Below are positions 22,778 through 34,100 of a stretch of DNA of 64,000 nucleotides, piece by piece; positions within the stretch are counted from its first letter, which is position 1, and each line of letters begins with the position of its first letter. The notes under the pieces are model-generated. The model was given only the letters and a program-made list of their open reading frames with translations, did not search any database and had not been told where the DNA came from. A program made the position numbers and the translations under genes. The DNA is from Allacma fusca (taxonomy: Eukaryota; Arthropoda; Collembola; Symphypleona; Sminthuridae): positions 70,707,508-70,771,507 of the forward strand of contig OX359246.1 in NCBI GenBank assembly GCA_947179485.1. Direction: 5' to 3'.

Positions 22778-22787
22778 ATATATATTT
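22778..22787 (+). promoter_or_regulatory. Candidate TATA box, Cys-rich peptide gene A
   Basis: CATATATATT followed about 25 bp later by TTTTCACATTGCAGTG. The same arrangement is preserved in copy B at 29196, supporting a real promoter about 115 bp upstream of the ATG. Confidence 0.45.
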
Positions 22788-22893
22788 TGTTACTCGTGCA
22801 ATTTTCACATTGCAGTGCTGAAACTGATTTTGATTCATTTTTGAAGAACTTGTACTTTTTATATTATATTATTAATTCATCGGCAGGAAAACC

Positions 22894-23574
22894 ATGCGAT
22901 TAATTTTTGCTGCACTTTTTGTTGTCTTCTCCATTTTCGTTTTCAGATCGGACTCTAAGCCGCGAGGAGCCAGTAAGATTTTATATGCATACAATACACA
23001 ATTAGTCAAATCAATTGAATAATAAATTTTTAAGTAAAGCCTGCAAAATATGAACTGTCATTATTTTGGGTTTTTTACAACAGTATTTTTAAGAATCTAT
23101 TGGGTTCCACCCATTTCCCGTGAAAGATGTACCGCTGGTCGATCCTGGAAACCATCAAAAATTCGCTGTGCGGAGTGTTTCTGCATTTGGAGTAGATTTT
23201 CTCGCTGTTACCCCGCTTTTGGCTGCGACCCTGTACCTCAGAGAGCTACATCGATACCGGCAACAACACCCGTGAAAACTTCTCAAATAGCAACAACATC
23301 ACCAACACCAACAACATCAACAACATCAACAACATCAACAACATCAACAATACCAACAATACCAACAATACCAACAATACCAACAATACCAACAATACCA
23401 ACAACAACACCAACAACAACACCAACAACAACACCAACAACACCAACAACAACACCAACAACACCAACAACAACACCAACAGCAACACCAACAACAACAC
23501 CAACAACAACACCAACAACAACACCAACAACAACACCAACAACAACACCAACAAAAACAACACCAACAACATAA
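22894..23574 (+). CDS. Secreted pacifastin-like Cys-rich peptide with Thr/Pro repeat tail (copy A)
   Basis: Exon 1 (22894-22972) encodes a signal peptide beginning MRLIFAALFVVFSIFVF. A 111-bp intron (GTAAGA...ACAACAG) follows, then exon 2 (23084-23574); the total is 189 residues. Exon 2 starts with a six-cysteine module, spacing C-x12-C-x2-C-x1-C-x7-C-x5-C, opening CTAG. This is close to the pacifastin light-chain inhibitor pattern (C-x9-12-C-N-x-C-x-C-x-C-x4-C), a serine-protease inhibitor family of arthropods; the match is by spacing only. The remaining about 100 residues are Thr/Pro/Ser repeats encoded by an ACA/ACC microsatellite, giving a mucin-like tail. In copy B this region is an ordinary acidic Ser/Thr sequence ending GGKIRNIAKIK; in copy A the corresponding DNA lies after the stop, so the repeat has replaced and shortened the native C-terminus. 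Possible role: secreted protease inhibitor or defence peptide (inference). Confidence 0.65.
23299..23572. repeat. ACA/ACC coding microsatellite
   Basis: Perfect and near-perfect runs of AACATC, AATACC and AACAACACC units inside the tail of the Cys-rich peptide gene. The array is absent from the paralogous gene at 29,503-29,942. Confidence 0.85.
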
Positions 23575-23939
23575 TCAATGAGAAAATATGACATTGACCG
23601 TAACGAGCACTATTTTGGATGAAGTAAATAAGGAAAAATTCGTAATGTTGCCAAAATTAAATTAAACATTTTTTACTAATATTTAAATATCCGTATTTAG
23701 CAGAGTTGACCGAGTATTTTTTAAATGTATAGGACGAAACCACCGCCAACCTATCATCCGTTATGAATTGTGGCTTGGAGCAAAACTAATTCCAGGGAGG
23801 TTTAAGGCGAAAAACGCAAAAATAAGCAAATTACGGCACTAGAAATTACTGCTTACCCAGATTCTGTAACTGGACTTTATGGTTATATTTACCAATGGAT
23901 TGAATGGATGATGCCTAAGAAATAGCAAATAGCAGTGGT

Positions 23940-24320
23940 CAGGGGTCGGATTTTTGTAAATCTCCCTGGAAGATCATTTCTGAATTTCCCTGCTGACTAT
24001 TATCTCCCTGCTCGTAGGTCCTCAAGGATTTCAAAAATCCCTGCTGAAAAAAGGTCAACGATCCCTGTTTGCAAATAAATTCTCTTACAAGACGTGAATT
24101 CCCTGCCAAATTAGGTCAATCAAGCCAAAAATCCCTGTTTGCTTAAAAATGTTCCCTGAAACACGTCAAAAAATGTGAAAATCCCTGCCAAAAAAAAGAT
24201 CAACGATTTTAAAAATCCCTGTTCGTAAAAATAAATCCCTTCCCTTTGAGATTTTTCCTGCCAGAAATATTTTTTCCCTGCGAAGATTCTTCCCGTCTTC
24301 CCACAAAAATCCGACCCCTG
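23940..24320. mobile_element. hAT-like MITE with AAATCCCTG arrays
   Basis: Left end CAGGGGTCGGATTTTTGT and right end ACAAAAATCCGACCCCTG are exact complements (18 bp). The paralogous site at 30,211 lacks it and reads straight through. Flanking 8-mers GCAGTGGT and GCATGATT are a degraded duplication (a one-base slip aligns them better). The whole interior is built from words like AAATCCCTG / CCCTGCTGA spaced 20-35 bp apart. Confidence 0.85.
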
Positions 24321-24587
24321 GCATGATTGGGTTAGCTGTTAACGTTATCTACAGAAATTTTACAAATTAGGAAGAATCTTAAGTACTTTCCTGTAATGTT
24401 CAACCATCCGAATAATAGTATTTAAACTTACAAGACGTTACAAACAATCATTGAGACTATGTCCACATATGGGATCCGAATAAAATTCCCTGAGCTTTAT
24501 TAAGTAACTATTTTAATTTTTAAAATATCCCAAATGAAAAATAATTGTAATTACTTCATAAAGCTTCTGGAAGTTGTATACTTTTTA

Positions 24588-25863
24588 GGGGCGAAGCGAA
24601 GCGAGAGTCCCTATTGCAATGGTCGGGCTGTCTGCCTGTCTGGCTGTCTGTAGAGGTTGTCTTGTCCGCACGATATCTGCAGAACCATTGCTACTACACA
24701 CTGCAAAATTTTTACAGGGACAGATCATGCAAACAGGAAGAACCCTATTGTTTTTGAAGGACATCGTGTCATTCGTTTGACCTAAGAAAATTAAATGAGG
24801 TCACTACGGCAAACTCATAGTAATACATATGTGTTCACAGTGGGGAGTACAGCTTGCGCCATCTATTGTAGGAGTTGTTGCTTACATTAAATTGTGTGTT
24901 CTAACCACCGGTAGAGGTCGGGAGTACTTGTACATGGTGTTTTAAAATTGAATATGAAACTTGTTTCGTGGTTGACATAATTGTAAAAAGTAAAACCACT
25001 TGAAAAATTTACAGTTTTTTCGATTTTGTCCTGAAAATAACGTAAAAAACAAGTTTAAAATTATAATTCATCGGTAAAAAGTGCATATCTTCCTTATATT
25101 TTAATTGTCGGCAAAATGAAAAACATTCAGTAGTCAAACTACAATATTTTGTTATAAAAGACATTTTTGTTGGTCTTTGACAATAATTCTTCATTATAAT
25201 CGATTCAGTAGCTCAAAAAATGACTATTATTAATCAAAGCTGTTTTCTACGTCTCCGGTTAATAAAGATTAGTCACAAATAGGTTCCATAACCTCAGACC
25301 AGTAATATTCAATTGTAGGGTCTGAAAACAGCATTAATCAAATATAAAGCCAGGTGCCATGTTTACAAATGACCATGTATCCCCGACATTTCTGGAGTTT
25401 AATATGAGAAATTTTAACCTAAACAAGAGGACCTTTTACTTTTAAAAATTAAAACTGGGATTTTTGCGCAGGGCCATAAACCATGTACCTAAGACGTTAT
25501 GAAGTTAGTCTTGCTACAGAACAATATATATTATATAGATTTTCGCATAACGATTAAGGTAAGAGAAGGTCATCAGGGCTTACATGTGTACTCTGCCTCC
25601 CCCTCATTTTTTCACATCCTATTCAAAGGTCCTCTCCCTCATGTTCATGAGGGCGCCTAAAATCAACGTTTACTCGCCATCACCCTCGCAGTTTGTGAGG
25701 GCGAGGACGAGGGATAGGGCGAGGCATCTCTCAATCCCTCGTGAGGGTGCCCATGTATGCCTTGTACACACCACATTAACGGGAATAACCCTTGTTGCAA
25801 CATTCCGCCGGCGCTTCGCCCCCTGGTGACTTACATTTAGCACGTAGTGCTGATCACAGATGA
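24588..25863. mobile_element. 1276-bp insertion of unclassified type, GGGGCGAAGC start
   Basis: The paralogous copy joins the two flanks at about 30,466, so this block is an insertion in copy A. TTTTTA is present on both sides (24582-24587 and 25864-25869), a likely 6-bp target duplication. It begins GGGGCGAAGCGAAGCG; the complement GCGCTTCGCCCC occurs near, but 42 bp before, the right edge (25,810-25,821). The last 42 bp include a small hairpin (GCAC-GTA-GTGC). No protein domain is recognisable. From about 25,580 to 25,765 there is a G+C-rich stretch with GAGGGCGAGG words that may be a nested motif-array MITE. Confidence 0.6.
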
Positions 25864-25869
25864 TTTTTA

Positions 25870-26914
25870 AATAGACTGCTTATATAGCCAGAAGCTACAA
25901 TAATACATTTTCCAAACGTCTTCCTTAAATCCTTTCAATGCTAAAGCAACACGAAGTTCTTTCCTATAATACAGGAAAGAGGGAGATACCTACCTACAAA
26001 TACTCATATAAATGTTCTTATAATATTCCTTTTGAGAGTATCATGCCACTATACCCTACTAGGAAGTTCAAAACTACTGCTTCCGTATATAACTACAACC
26101 TTCAAACCCCTACGGAAAACCGAAACGGTACCTAATAATCCTTTATTATTACAGGGCACTTTCTGTCCTTTTATTTAAAGTTTCGCACTTTTATAGTTCA
26201 ATGGCCTCACACAACTCCCAAAAGGTGGCATGATAAGCACTCCTTATTATTAACGTACCTGTCCGCTTATTTAACGCCCTACTCTTAATACAATCCCGCA
26301 CGATTTAAGCATACAACAAGTCTCTACGACAGGGCTTGATTCGTAAACCGTTTAGCTTTTAATTTGTACATTCACACTACTACCTCTCCATGTAATTGCC
26401 CCTGTGAAGCACAGGGCTTTTACTAGTACTGTATATTTATTTATTGCTATGTTGGTCTGTACCACGCTAAAAATCTTGTTACATCATTGTCGCCTAGATG
26501 TCGTAACAATCGTACAATGCCATACTTTGCTTCTCCACATTTTCACAACCTATGTTAATTTGTTGAAGCGTTAAAGGTACGTAAATCCCAATGCGAACTT
26601 ATACATTCGTCTTTGAAATTATATGCATACATTTTATTATTCAGTGCGTCAGTTGCATGCCTATACCCCTACACGGCATGTCTGCATCAGTAGCATATCA
26701 GCTCCCTTCATATTATGTTTATTTATGAAACCCGTAGCCTAAATTTCCTAGGTTCCTATATATATTTCCCAAACTTCCTATAATATATTATATGCATATA
26801 AATCACATTGAACCTTGCCTATACCCTAGCCTCTAGAGTCTTGCGTTTTTCTTCCTTCATAAAAGTTTTGCCTATAAAAGGGCCTAGATATCAGCAAGGG
26901 GCATCTTTGTTTTA
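25870..26914. other. Gene-free stretch present only in copy A
   Basis: After about 45 bp shared with copy B, roughly 1 kb (25,917-26,914) has no counterpart in copy B. I see no coding region, inverted repeat or direct-repeat boundary in it. Confidence 0.4.
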
Positions 26915-27678
26915 GGATGAATTATTACACCGTAGCAGCAAACTGGTAAAATTGTTACCTGCAATTTAAGACACCATCTGGGATAGTAAAGTCAAAATCC
27001 AAATAATAAATTATTTACTAATACACTGCACCCTCATCCAAGTTATTGTATTGTTTCAATTTAACTATTCTGGAAATAAATAAAACTGGCGTAAAAATCT
27101 GTGAGTCTACAAATTTTAATTTATTCCTCAATTTCAAGCCTTTTCTGTTATAAGTTGATTTCACACGTTGAGGTTTGTTTCACCCGTAGCGAAATTGTCA
27201 AAATCTGCGTATATGTCATCTATGCTGGTTTAAACAGCACTAATTGTAAGCAGAATACATAGTTACTAATGTATTTCAAATGAAAGTTACTGTAGCACCG
27301 GCAAAATGTGTATGTCGTTGAATTAGCGAAGTACACGTTTACTACAGCCGAAAAACCATTTCTGAGTGGAGAAATAATAGTACTGATAATGAGATGCGCA
27401 CAGAATAAACTCATGAGATATCCGCGCCAAAGATTAAGTTACTGATATGGCGTGCCAATTCCAAAATGTCTGCTCTCAATATGTATACTGCTGCATTTAC
27501 ATATTAAGCACTGAAAAGAAAAAATGTCCCATGTGGAATACTGTTTTTCTTTCCCCATAATTGTTATACAGTTTTCACGCAACAATGAAACACTCGGAGA
27601 TCTTGAAAAGCACGCTACACCAGTGAAAGATGTATGAATTAAGTATATTTATGATGATGATTTTATACGACCAACAAT

Positions 27679-27955
27679 CAGGGGTCGGACGTTTGGGGAA
27701 AGACGGGAAGATTCTTCCCAGGGAAAAAATATTTCTGGCAGGGAAAATCACAAAGGGTAGCGATTCTGTTTTACAAACAGGGATTTTTAAAATCGTTGAT
27801 CTTTTTTCGGCAGGGATTTTAAAATTTGTTCGCGTGTTTCAGGGAAATTTGTTAGGCAAACAGAGATTTTTAGAATGGTTGACTTATTTGACAGGGATTT
27901 GATGTCTTGTAGGGAAATTATTTTTGCCAGCAGGGAATCTGTAAATCGTTGACAA
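27679..27955. mobile_element. Partial copy of the CAGGGGTCGG / AAATCCCTG hAT-like element
   Basis: Begins CAGGGGTCGGACG and continues with AGACGGGAAGATTCTTCCCAGG-like and repeated CAGGGATTTT words matching the right half of the element at 23,940-24,320 in reverse orientation. The opposite end is missing, apparently lost where duplication copy B begins. Confidence 0.7.
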
Positions 27956-28030
27956 TTTATTTGGCTTTATTTGATTCCACGATTTTGTCGAAAACGATGA
28001 ATTTGCTCTCGAATGAAAATACCCAAAATA

Positions 28031-28239
28031 TCTTTGCCTAATATGACCTACTGTGCCGTACTCGTTCTAAAACGAAAATGTCTTTGCCTAATATGAGCTA
28101 CTGTGCCGTACTCGTTCTAAAACGAAAATGTCTTTGCCTAATATGAGCTACTGTGCCGTACTCGTCCTAAAACGAAAATGGCCAAAATGACTTTGCCTAA
28201 TATGACCTACAGTGCCGCACTCGTTGTAAAACGAAAATG
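28031..28239. repeat. 50-bp tandem repeat, about four copies
   Basis: Unit starting TCTTTGCCTAATATGA and ending AAACGAAAATG. Copies 1-3 are contiguous at 28031, 28081 and 28131 with one to three differences; a fourth begins near 28190 after a 9-bp spacer. Copy A has only one unit at the matching place (about 21,020-21,075). Confidence 0.9.
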
Positions 28240-29195
28240 CCCAAAATGCCGGGCAATTTTGAGTCGACATACCTCATCGTGAATTCAGCTTACCCCGCAA
28301 GAATGCACAATTATAATTGAAAATGGTTGGAAAATTATACCATTTTGTTGACCCAGAAGTTTACAATCAAGGGTCTGCAAATTCCCCAAGCAAATAATCA
28401 TAAATTGTTAGGTTATACATTAATAACTAAAATCCAATGATCATGTAAATTTTACATTACAAAAGTCAAACCGAATATTCATCGGGATAATCCGTATTAT
28501 GTATTGTCTATAAAGCGTGCAAACGTGTTATTATTGAGTATTGTTTAAGTTGGTTGAGAAATAAATTACATTCTGCAATCTTAAATTACCTCTTTAACTA
28601 GAAATTAATTTGAATTACCAAATTGAGCTTGATTTAAACAAACTTGTGTACTGGTGTGGTAGTTGTGTTGTTGTGAATCTACAAGTCATTCAAACAACTA
28701 TCAATTATTATTATTACTACTACAATGCATGTAGATATGTATATAAATACTTTCCCTAGGAAAGCATAAGTTGGTAAAGCAAGGGAAAAATAATTCATAA
28801 ATGCAGCCAATTGCATATCTGGCAGGACTGAATAAATTTAATCGGCACTGCACGACTCAACAATTACGTATTGTGTCATTTTTTCAAAAGAAAATTAGCG
28901 TATATGTAAAATATTGATTTTCTGCACAAAATATTGAAAGCACGTGAAAACCATTCGTAAATTTATACTACAACCCAACTGTAAATTACTTCATTACATT
29001 GTATTTCAAAATATTAACTACACATACATGAACACCCCACTTGTTTTTCTAACTCAATGCCCTCACATGGGTAAACCGGGCAGAAAAAATGCAAGCACCG
29101 CATTTTTCCCATATGCTGTTGTATTTGCATAAAGCGAAAGTTTTGAACGATTCTTTCCTTTAGTCTAAATGCAAATATTCCATAACATGCTCGGG

Positions 29196-29205
29196 TATAT
29201 ATATT
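29196..29205 (+). promoter_or_regulatory. Candidate TATA box, Cys-rich peptide gene B
   Basis: GTATATATAT in the same position relative to the ATG as in copy A, within a block conserved between the paralogues. Confidence 0.45.
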
Positions 29206-29313
29206 TTGTGACTCGTGCAATTTTCACATTGCAGTGCTGAAACTGATTTTGATTCATTTTTGAAGACATTCGTACTCTTTATATTATATTATTAATTTAT
29301 CAGCAGGAAAACC

Positions 29314-29942
29314 ATGCGATTAATTTTTGCTGCACTTTTTGTAGTCTTCTCCGTGTTCGTTTACAAATCGGACTCCAATCCGCGAGGAGCCAGTAAGATT
29401 TTATATGTATACAAACACAATTAGTCAAATCAATTGAATAATAAATTTTTAAATAAAACCTGCAAAATATGAATTGTCATTATTTTGGGTTATTTACAAC
29501 AGTATCATTAAGAATCCATTGGGTTCCACCCATTTCCCGTGAAAGATGTACCGCTGGTCGATCCTGGAAACCATCGAAAATTCGTTGCGCGGAGTGTTTC
29601 TGCATTGTGAGTAGATTTTCCCGCTGTTACCCCGCTTCTGGCTGCGACCCTGTAGCTCAGAGCGCTACATCGAACTCGGCAACAACAACAATGAAGACTT
29701 CTGCAACAAACCCTGTAACCACAGAAGTTGGAGATACTTCGGACAACACAGCAGAACCAACAGAAAATAACACGCCCAATGCGGTAGCGGACCCAATTAA
29801 CGTGACATCGGGGTCAGATTCTGCCGATTCTTCAGCCACAGGTGACGCTTCTACTGCCGATACCTCTGACACTGATGAGACAACTGTGGCTTCATCGCCA
29901 TTTAAAGGCGGAAAAATTCGTAATATTGCCAAAATTAAATGA
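29314..29942 (+). CDS. Secreted pacifastin-like Cys-rich peptide with acidic Ser/Thr tail (copy B)
   Basis: Exon 1 (29314-29392) and exon 2 (29503-29942) join in phase 1 (codon ATC... via A|TA) to 172 residues. The signal peptide MRLIFAALFVVFSVFVY is nearly the same as in copy A. The six-cysteine module has identical spacing and differs from copy A at only a few residues. The tail (about 95 residues) is rich in Asp, Glu, Ser, Thr and Ala and ends with a basic GGKIRNIAKIK, a possible processed or matrix-binding end. It probably represents the ancestral form of the family in this locus. Pacifastin-type protease inhibition is inferred from cysteine spacing; a single-domain VWC or novel Cys-rich peptide is the alternative. 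It is expressed from its own TATA promoter and not in an operon. Confidence 0.65.
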
Positions 29943-30790
29943 AATATTTTTACTAATATTTAAATATCCGTATTTTACTGAGTTGACCGAGTATTTTTGA
30001 AATGTATAGGACGAAACCACCGCCGGCCTAAATATCATCCGTTGTGAGTTACGACTTGGAGCAACACTAATTCCAGGGAGATTTAATACGAAAAACAGAA
30101 ATAAGTAAATTAGGCCACTAGAAATTACGGCCAGCCCAGATTCTGTAACTGGGATTTATGGTTATATTTACCAATGGATTGAATGGATGATGCCTAAGAA
30201 ATAGCAAATAGCAGTGGTTGGGGTAGATGTTAACTATAAAGAATTTTTACATATTAGGAAAAATCTTAAGGACTTTTCCGTTGTTCAATAATCCGAATAG
30301 TATTTACATCTACAAGTTACAAACAATAATTACGTCTATGTCCCATGTGGGATCCGAATAAAATTCCCTGAGCTTTATTAATTAACTAATTTAATTTTTT
30401 AAATATCCCAAATTAAAAATAATTGTACTTCATATATAGCTTCTGGAACCTACATACTTTTTAAATAGACACTGCTTATATAGCCAGAAGCTACAATAAT
30501 ACTTTTTCCAGGTCCCCAGGGGGTCACCACACCATGGGTGGCTCAACGTTTGTCCCGTCATTTTTATATGGTTCGACGCTTTGACGGGGATTTGTCCTCG
30601 AAAATATATTTCAGCATGAATTATTTGACAGTAGATGGAAATTGGTAAAATTGTTACCCACAATTTAAGACACCATCTGGGATGGTAAGCCTAAATCCAA
30701 AATATTAATTAATTATTATACTACACAGGCACCCTCATCCAAGTTATTGTTTTGTTAGAATTTAATTATTCTAGAATAAATAAATACGAA

Positions 30791-31158
30791 TCTGAAGGTT
30801 CGAGGCTTCAAACCTCAGTGTCTGATCATGCTTCTGGATCTGCATACAATGTATCTATGACCATAGTGAGATCACTCAATAATAATTATTATAGGAATAT
30901 TTATTCACACAAATAAATAATTTAACATTAGTGCTGGGAATAGTTTAAAAAATGAAACATCGTCCACCCCAATATAAGAACAATGAGACCCTTGAATCAC
31001 AAAAATCAACGGACATCCCCACCAGAGGGACCAGTACGAACAGATGAAGGATATACAGGCTGACCTTGCTCATTGTAAGGAAGTGTACCCTCATATTATC
31101 CTTCGGTAATTGCCAAGGGAATCACATAATATTTGCACAATAACAATTTTTAAAAACC
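30791..31158. other. Intergenic; 3' end of the minus-strand gene
   Basis: Contains TTTATT at 30,900-30,905, which on the minus strand is an AATAAA polyadenylation signal about 255 bp after the stop codon of the following gene. Confidence 0.45.
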
Positions 31159-34100
31159 CTATTCCGAACTATGCTCATCGTGGGTTTCTTGCGTCTTCCT
31201 CTCTTTCTTCGGCTTCTTCGTCTTGGGCTTGACAATGGGTAGCTTTAATTTGCTCATTGAGCCCTGTGCCGTCCTCATTAGGTTGACTCGGAGGTTACCA
31301 CTTCGGAGTAATTTGACCACTTCCATTGACATATGGGCGGCCATCTTTGTCCTGTAACGATCTTCAGCGGCGGGACTGTTGGGGTTGCTGGGGTCAAAGG
31401 CGGGTCCTCCAGGACCTCCTGGACCTCCTGGACCACCGGGTCCACCTGGTCCACCTCGGTTTTTATTCCCCTTCGTCTTCTTACTACTGCCCTTCATTTT
31501 AGGAATGGAAATCTCCACATCCTGACCATAGGCTCTGTCAAGAGTGAAACGTTGGAGGAAAACAACACCATGGCGTTCCTGCGGGAATATATTTTTTATT
31601 TTAAAAACGTCATCGTAAATAAAAACCATTTCGAAACATTCATTTCGTTCAGAGATCATTTCGAAGAGCCTATTTTGAATGGATGCTCATTATTTTATCG
31701 TTGCATTTGTACTTTGTTTGAAGAAATTATTACCATCAAAATAATTTCCGCCTCCAATTCTGGAATGGTTGCTTTGAGTCCACGCTCTTTGGGCTCAATT
31801 GAATCATTCACATAGACGTGGAGAGGACCCACCAGAAGTCTGCAAATATTTTTAAATAAAATTTGTTAAAATATTTTCCCTTCGAAATTTAATTCTTGCT
31901 TTGCAATGACAACAATTTTTATTATTATAACTGACCTCGCAGTGACCATTGCACTTCGAGCGTCCACGCTCACTGCCACATCGCTGGCTCGTCGGATTTT
32001 GCTCAGACCGGTCATCATAGCATTGGGCTTCGAAGGACTAAAGAATGATTTTTAAAGCAAAATTCAAACTGGGTTCGAAACTAAAAATATAAACCATATT
32101 TTAATAATTTCAAAAACAAAATTACATGGCTGGAGGTCCTCCAGGAGGATAGTATCCACCCGGTGGTCGACCACCACCTCCGGTTCCGGGTTCCGCATCG
32201 AAGCTCACATCGTCATCCATGTCATCTCGGATCTCAGTATCCTCCTCGTCATCATCATCCTCGGACTCTGTGGACTTGATAATGGGCTTGCTTGTTTTCT
32301 CGACTTTGTCGGTCTTCCCTTTGGTGCTACTCTGACTTGACCCTGAGGATTTGGTGGATGACTTGGTTTTAGTGTTCTTGTTTTGGTATCGCTCGAGCAG
32401 AACTTCGACATTGTCCTTTGATTTTTCGTCCTCGTCGTCCTCCTCAGCAGTGTCGTCCTTCTTGGTCTTCTTCTTGCTCTAGGAATTGAAATAAATTTGT
32501 TATATTTTGATATTGATTGAATTAAAGAAGGATTATTTTGAAAAGATGTCTTCAGTTCTGTACTTTTTTCTTTAGGGCCCTTCCTACCTTTGAAGTTGCA
32601 GTGGGAGCACTTTTGTTCTCATCATCTTCTTCAACCTCTTCCTCCGGGAAATATTCCTCGCTTCGGGCTCGAATAAATGGACCATCTTCTTCCGATGAAC
32701 CCGCCTGCTCCGTCGAATTCTTCTGGGACTCTTCGATGCTCTCAGCAGCAAGGGGGGTCGTTTCTAAAGAAGTAAACCAAGATGCTTCATGTTTTAGTTC
32801 ATGAAACCATGAAAAGGATGGTTAATTATACTCGGGGATTATTCTAAAATAAATTAATCTATAATTATTTAAAGTTTTAACCAGATGTTCGTAAGTTTCA
32901 AATTTAAAATTCCCGCGTTCGCCCGATTTTAATAAAATTCATGTTTTAAGATACTTCATCACTAAATTTTCTAGCAGTCCTTATGTTTCTATAAAATTTC
33001 TTTTGGGTAAATTTTGTTCACTAGTGCTGTAACCAAAAAAATTGTAAAATTTCAGCAAATAACCCAAATTGTTTAATCAATTTGTTTTAAAAATCTATAA
33101 AACGCCCCAAATCCTTCAACCTATTTAATTAAACGAACCCCAAATTTTCCGAAAATTTTGGAATAAATTAAAAACCCAGGAATAAAACAGTCTTTCCAGC
33201 CAAACTTTAAAACAATTACAATTCTTCCAGTCAGGTTTGTAAATTTTAAAATTTTAAATATATTGTTCCTTCAATAATTAAATTGTTTATCAAAATTTTC
33301 ATAAATTTCCACAGACCTGGAACACTGTCTTCGGCACTCACAGGATTTTTGCTAATTTTCCCTGAACCACGGACGCTAACAACTTTCTCGTCGGGCAAAC
33401 CCGGAATCGAGGGTCGACCACCTTCTGGGAACCGACTTTCAGGGAGGGGATTGGACCGGCCCTTTTTCTTCTTAAGGGATGAGGCGTAATGAGGAGGGAT
33501 CGTCTCCGCCCCTGACCTGTACAGGGCAGCTCCGGGCCTTCTGAAGGGTCGGCGTTGAAGGTAACCTGGGACGCGGACAGGCCCGGCGGGAGTGGGTCTA
33601 ATGATCACAGGCATCGGGTCCATCTTCTTCTTACTAAAATCCGTTTCCAGTCTTTTGATGAGGTCATCCACAACGCGGTTGTAGATTTCGACGACCCCAT
33701 TGGGGGCCAGAATCGGCAATTTGGCAGGCAAGGACTGAGTGTCATAGGTGGAGTCATGAGGGATCTGGGGAATGGGGTCATCATAACTGGGAGGGGCATT
33801 CACTCCAGAACTACCAGGAGCTCCTGGAAGAACCCCTGAGAGAGCACTGAAAGGGGAGGGTCTGCCAGGGGGCTGAGGTTGTTTTGGGTAACCACTTGGT
33901 CGGTTACCTCCGCCCCATGCACCAGCTAAAAAAAATTTAACAAAAATATATCAAAGTAAATTAAAAATGTTCGAAACTGCTTCAATGTAATAGGGGACCC
34001 TGTAATGTGTTCGGGGACAAATATTTTATATCCTAGGATTTATTTAAATCTTCCCTTGAACGGCCTCTAAAATTCAAGAGTGCCACTCACTTTTCCCACA

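Larger units (their letters stand above)
20955..27090. repeat. Tandem segmental duplication, copy A
   Basis: Sequence from about 20,955 to 24,587 and, after an insertion, at 25,864-25,915 and 26,915-27,090 matches 27,955-30,790 in the same order and orientation. Landmarks shared by both copies include the CCACGATTTTG start, the short Cys-rich gene, a highly conserved block near 23,870-23,935 / 30,140-30,215, and the block around TTTAAGACACCATCTGGGAT (26,965 / 30,665). Copy A is longer because of insertions at 21,802, 23,940 and 24,588 and about 1 kb at 25,917-26,914. Confidence 0.8.
27955..30790. repeat. Tandem segmental duplication, copy B
   Basis: Counterpart of copy A. It keeps the uninterrupted target sites of the three elements found in copy A and carries its own 50-bp tandem array at 28,031-28,239. 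Confidence 0.8.

Noticed and set aside
25572-25768. Nested hAT-like MITE with CAGGGCTTACATG start
   Set aside because: The right end is only a loose complement (CATGTATGCCTTG) and the flanking 8-mers do not match.
25584-25829. 81-codon frame with Arg-rich middle
   Set aside because: Lies in a G+C-rich repetitive part of the 24,588-25,863 insertion, no start context or domain.
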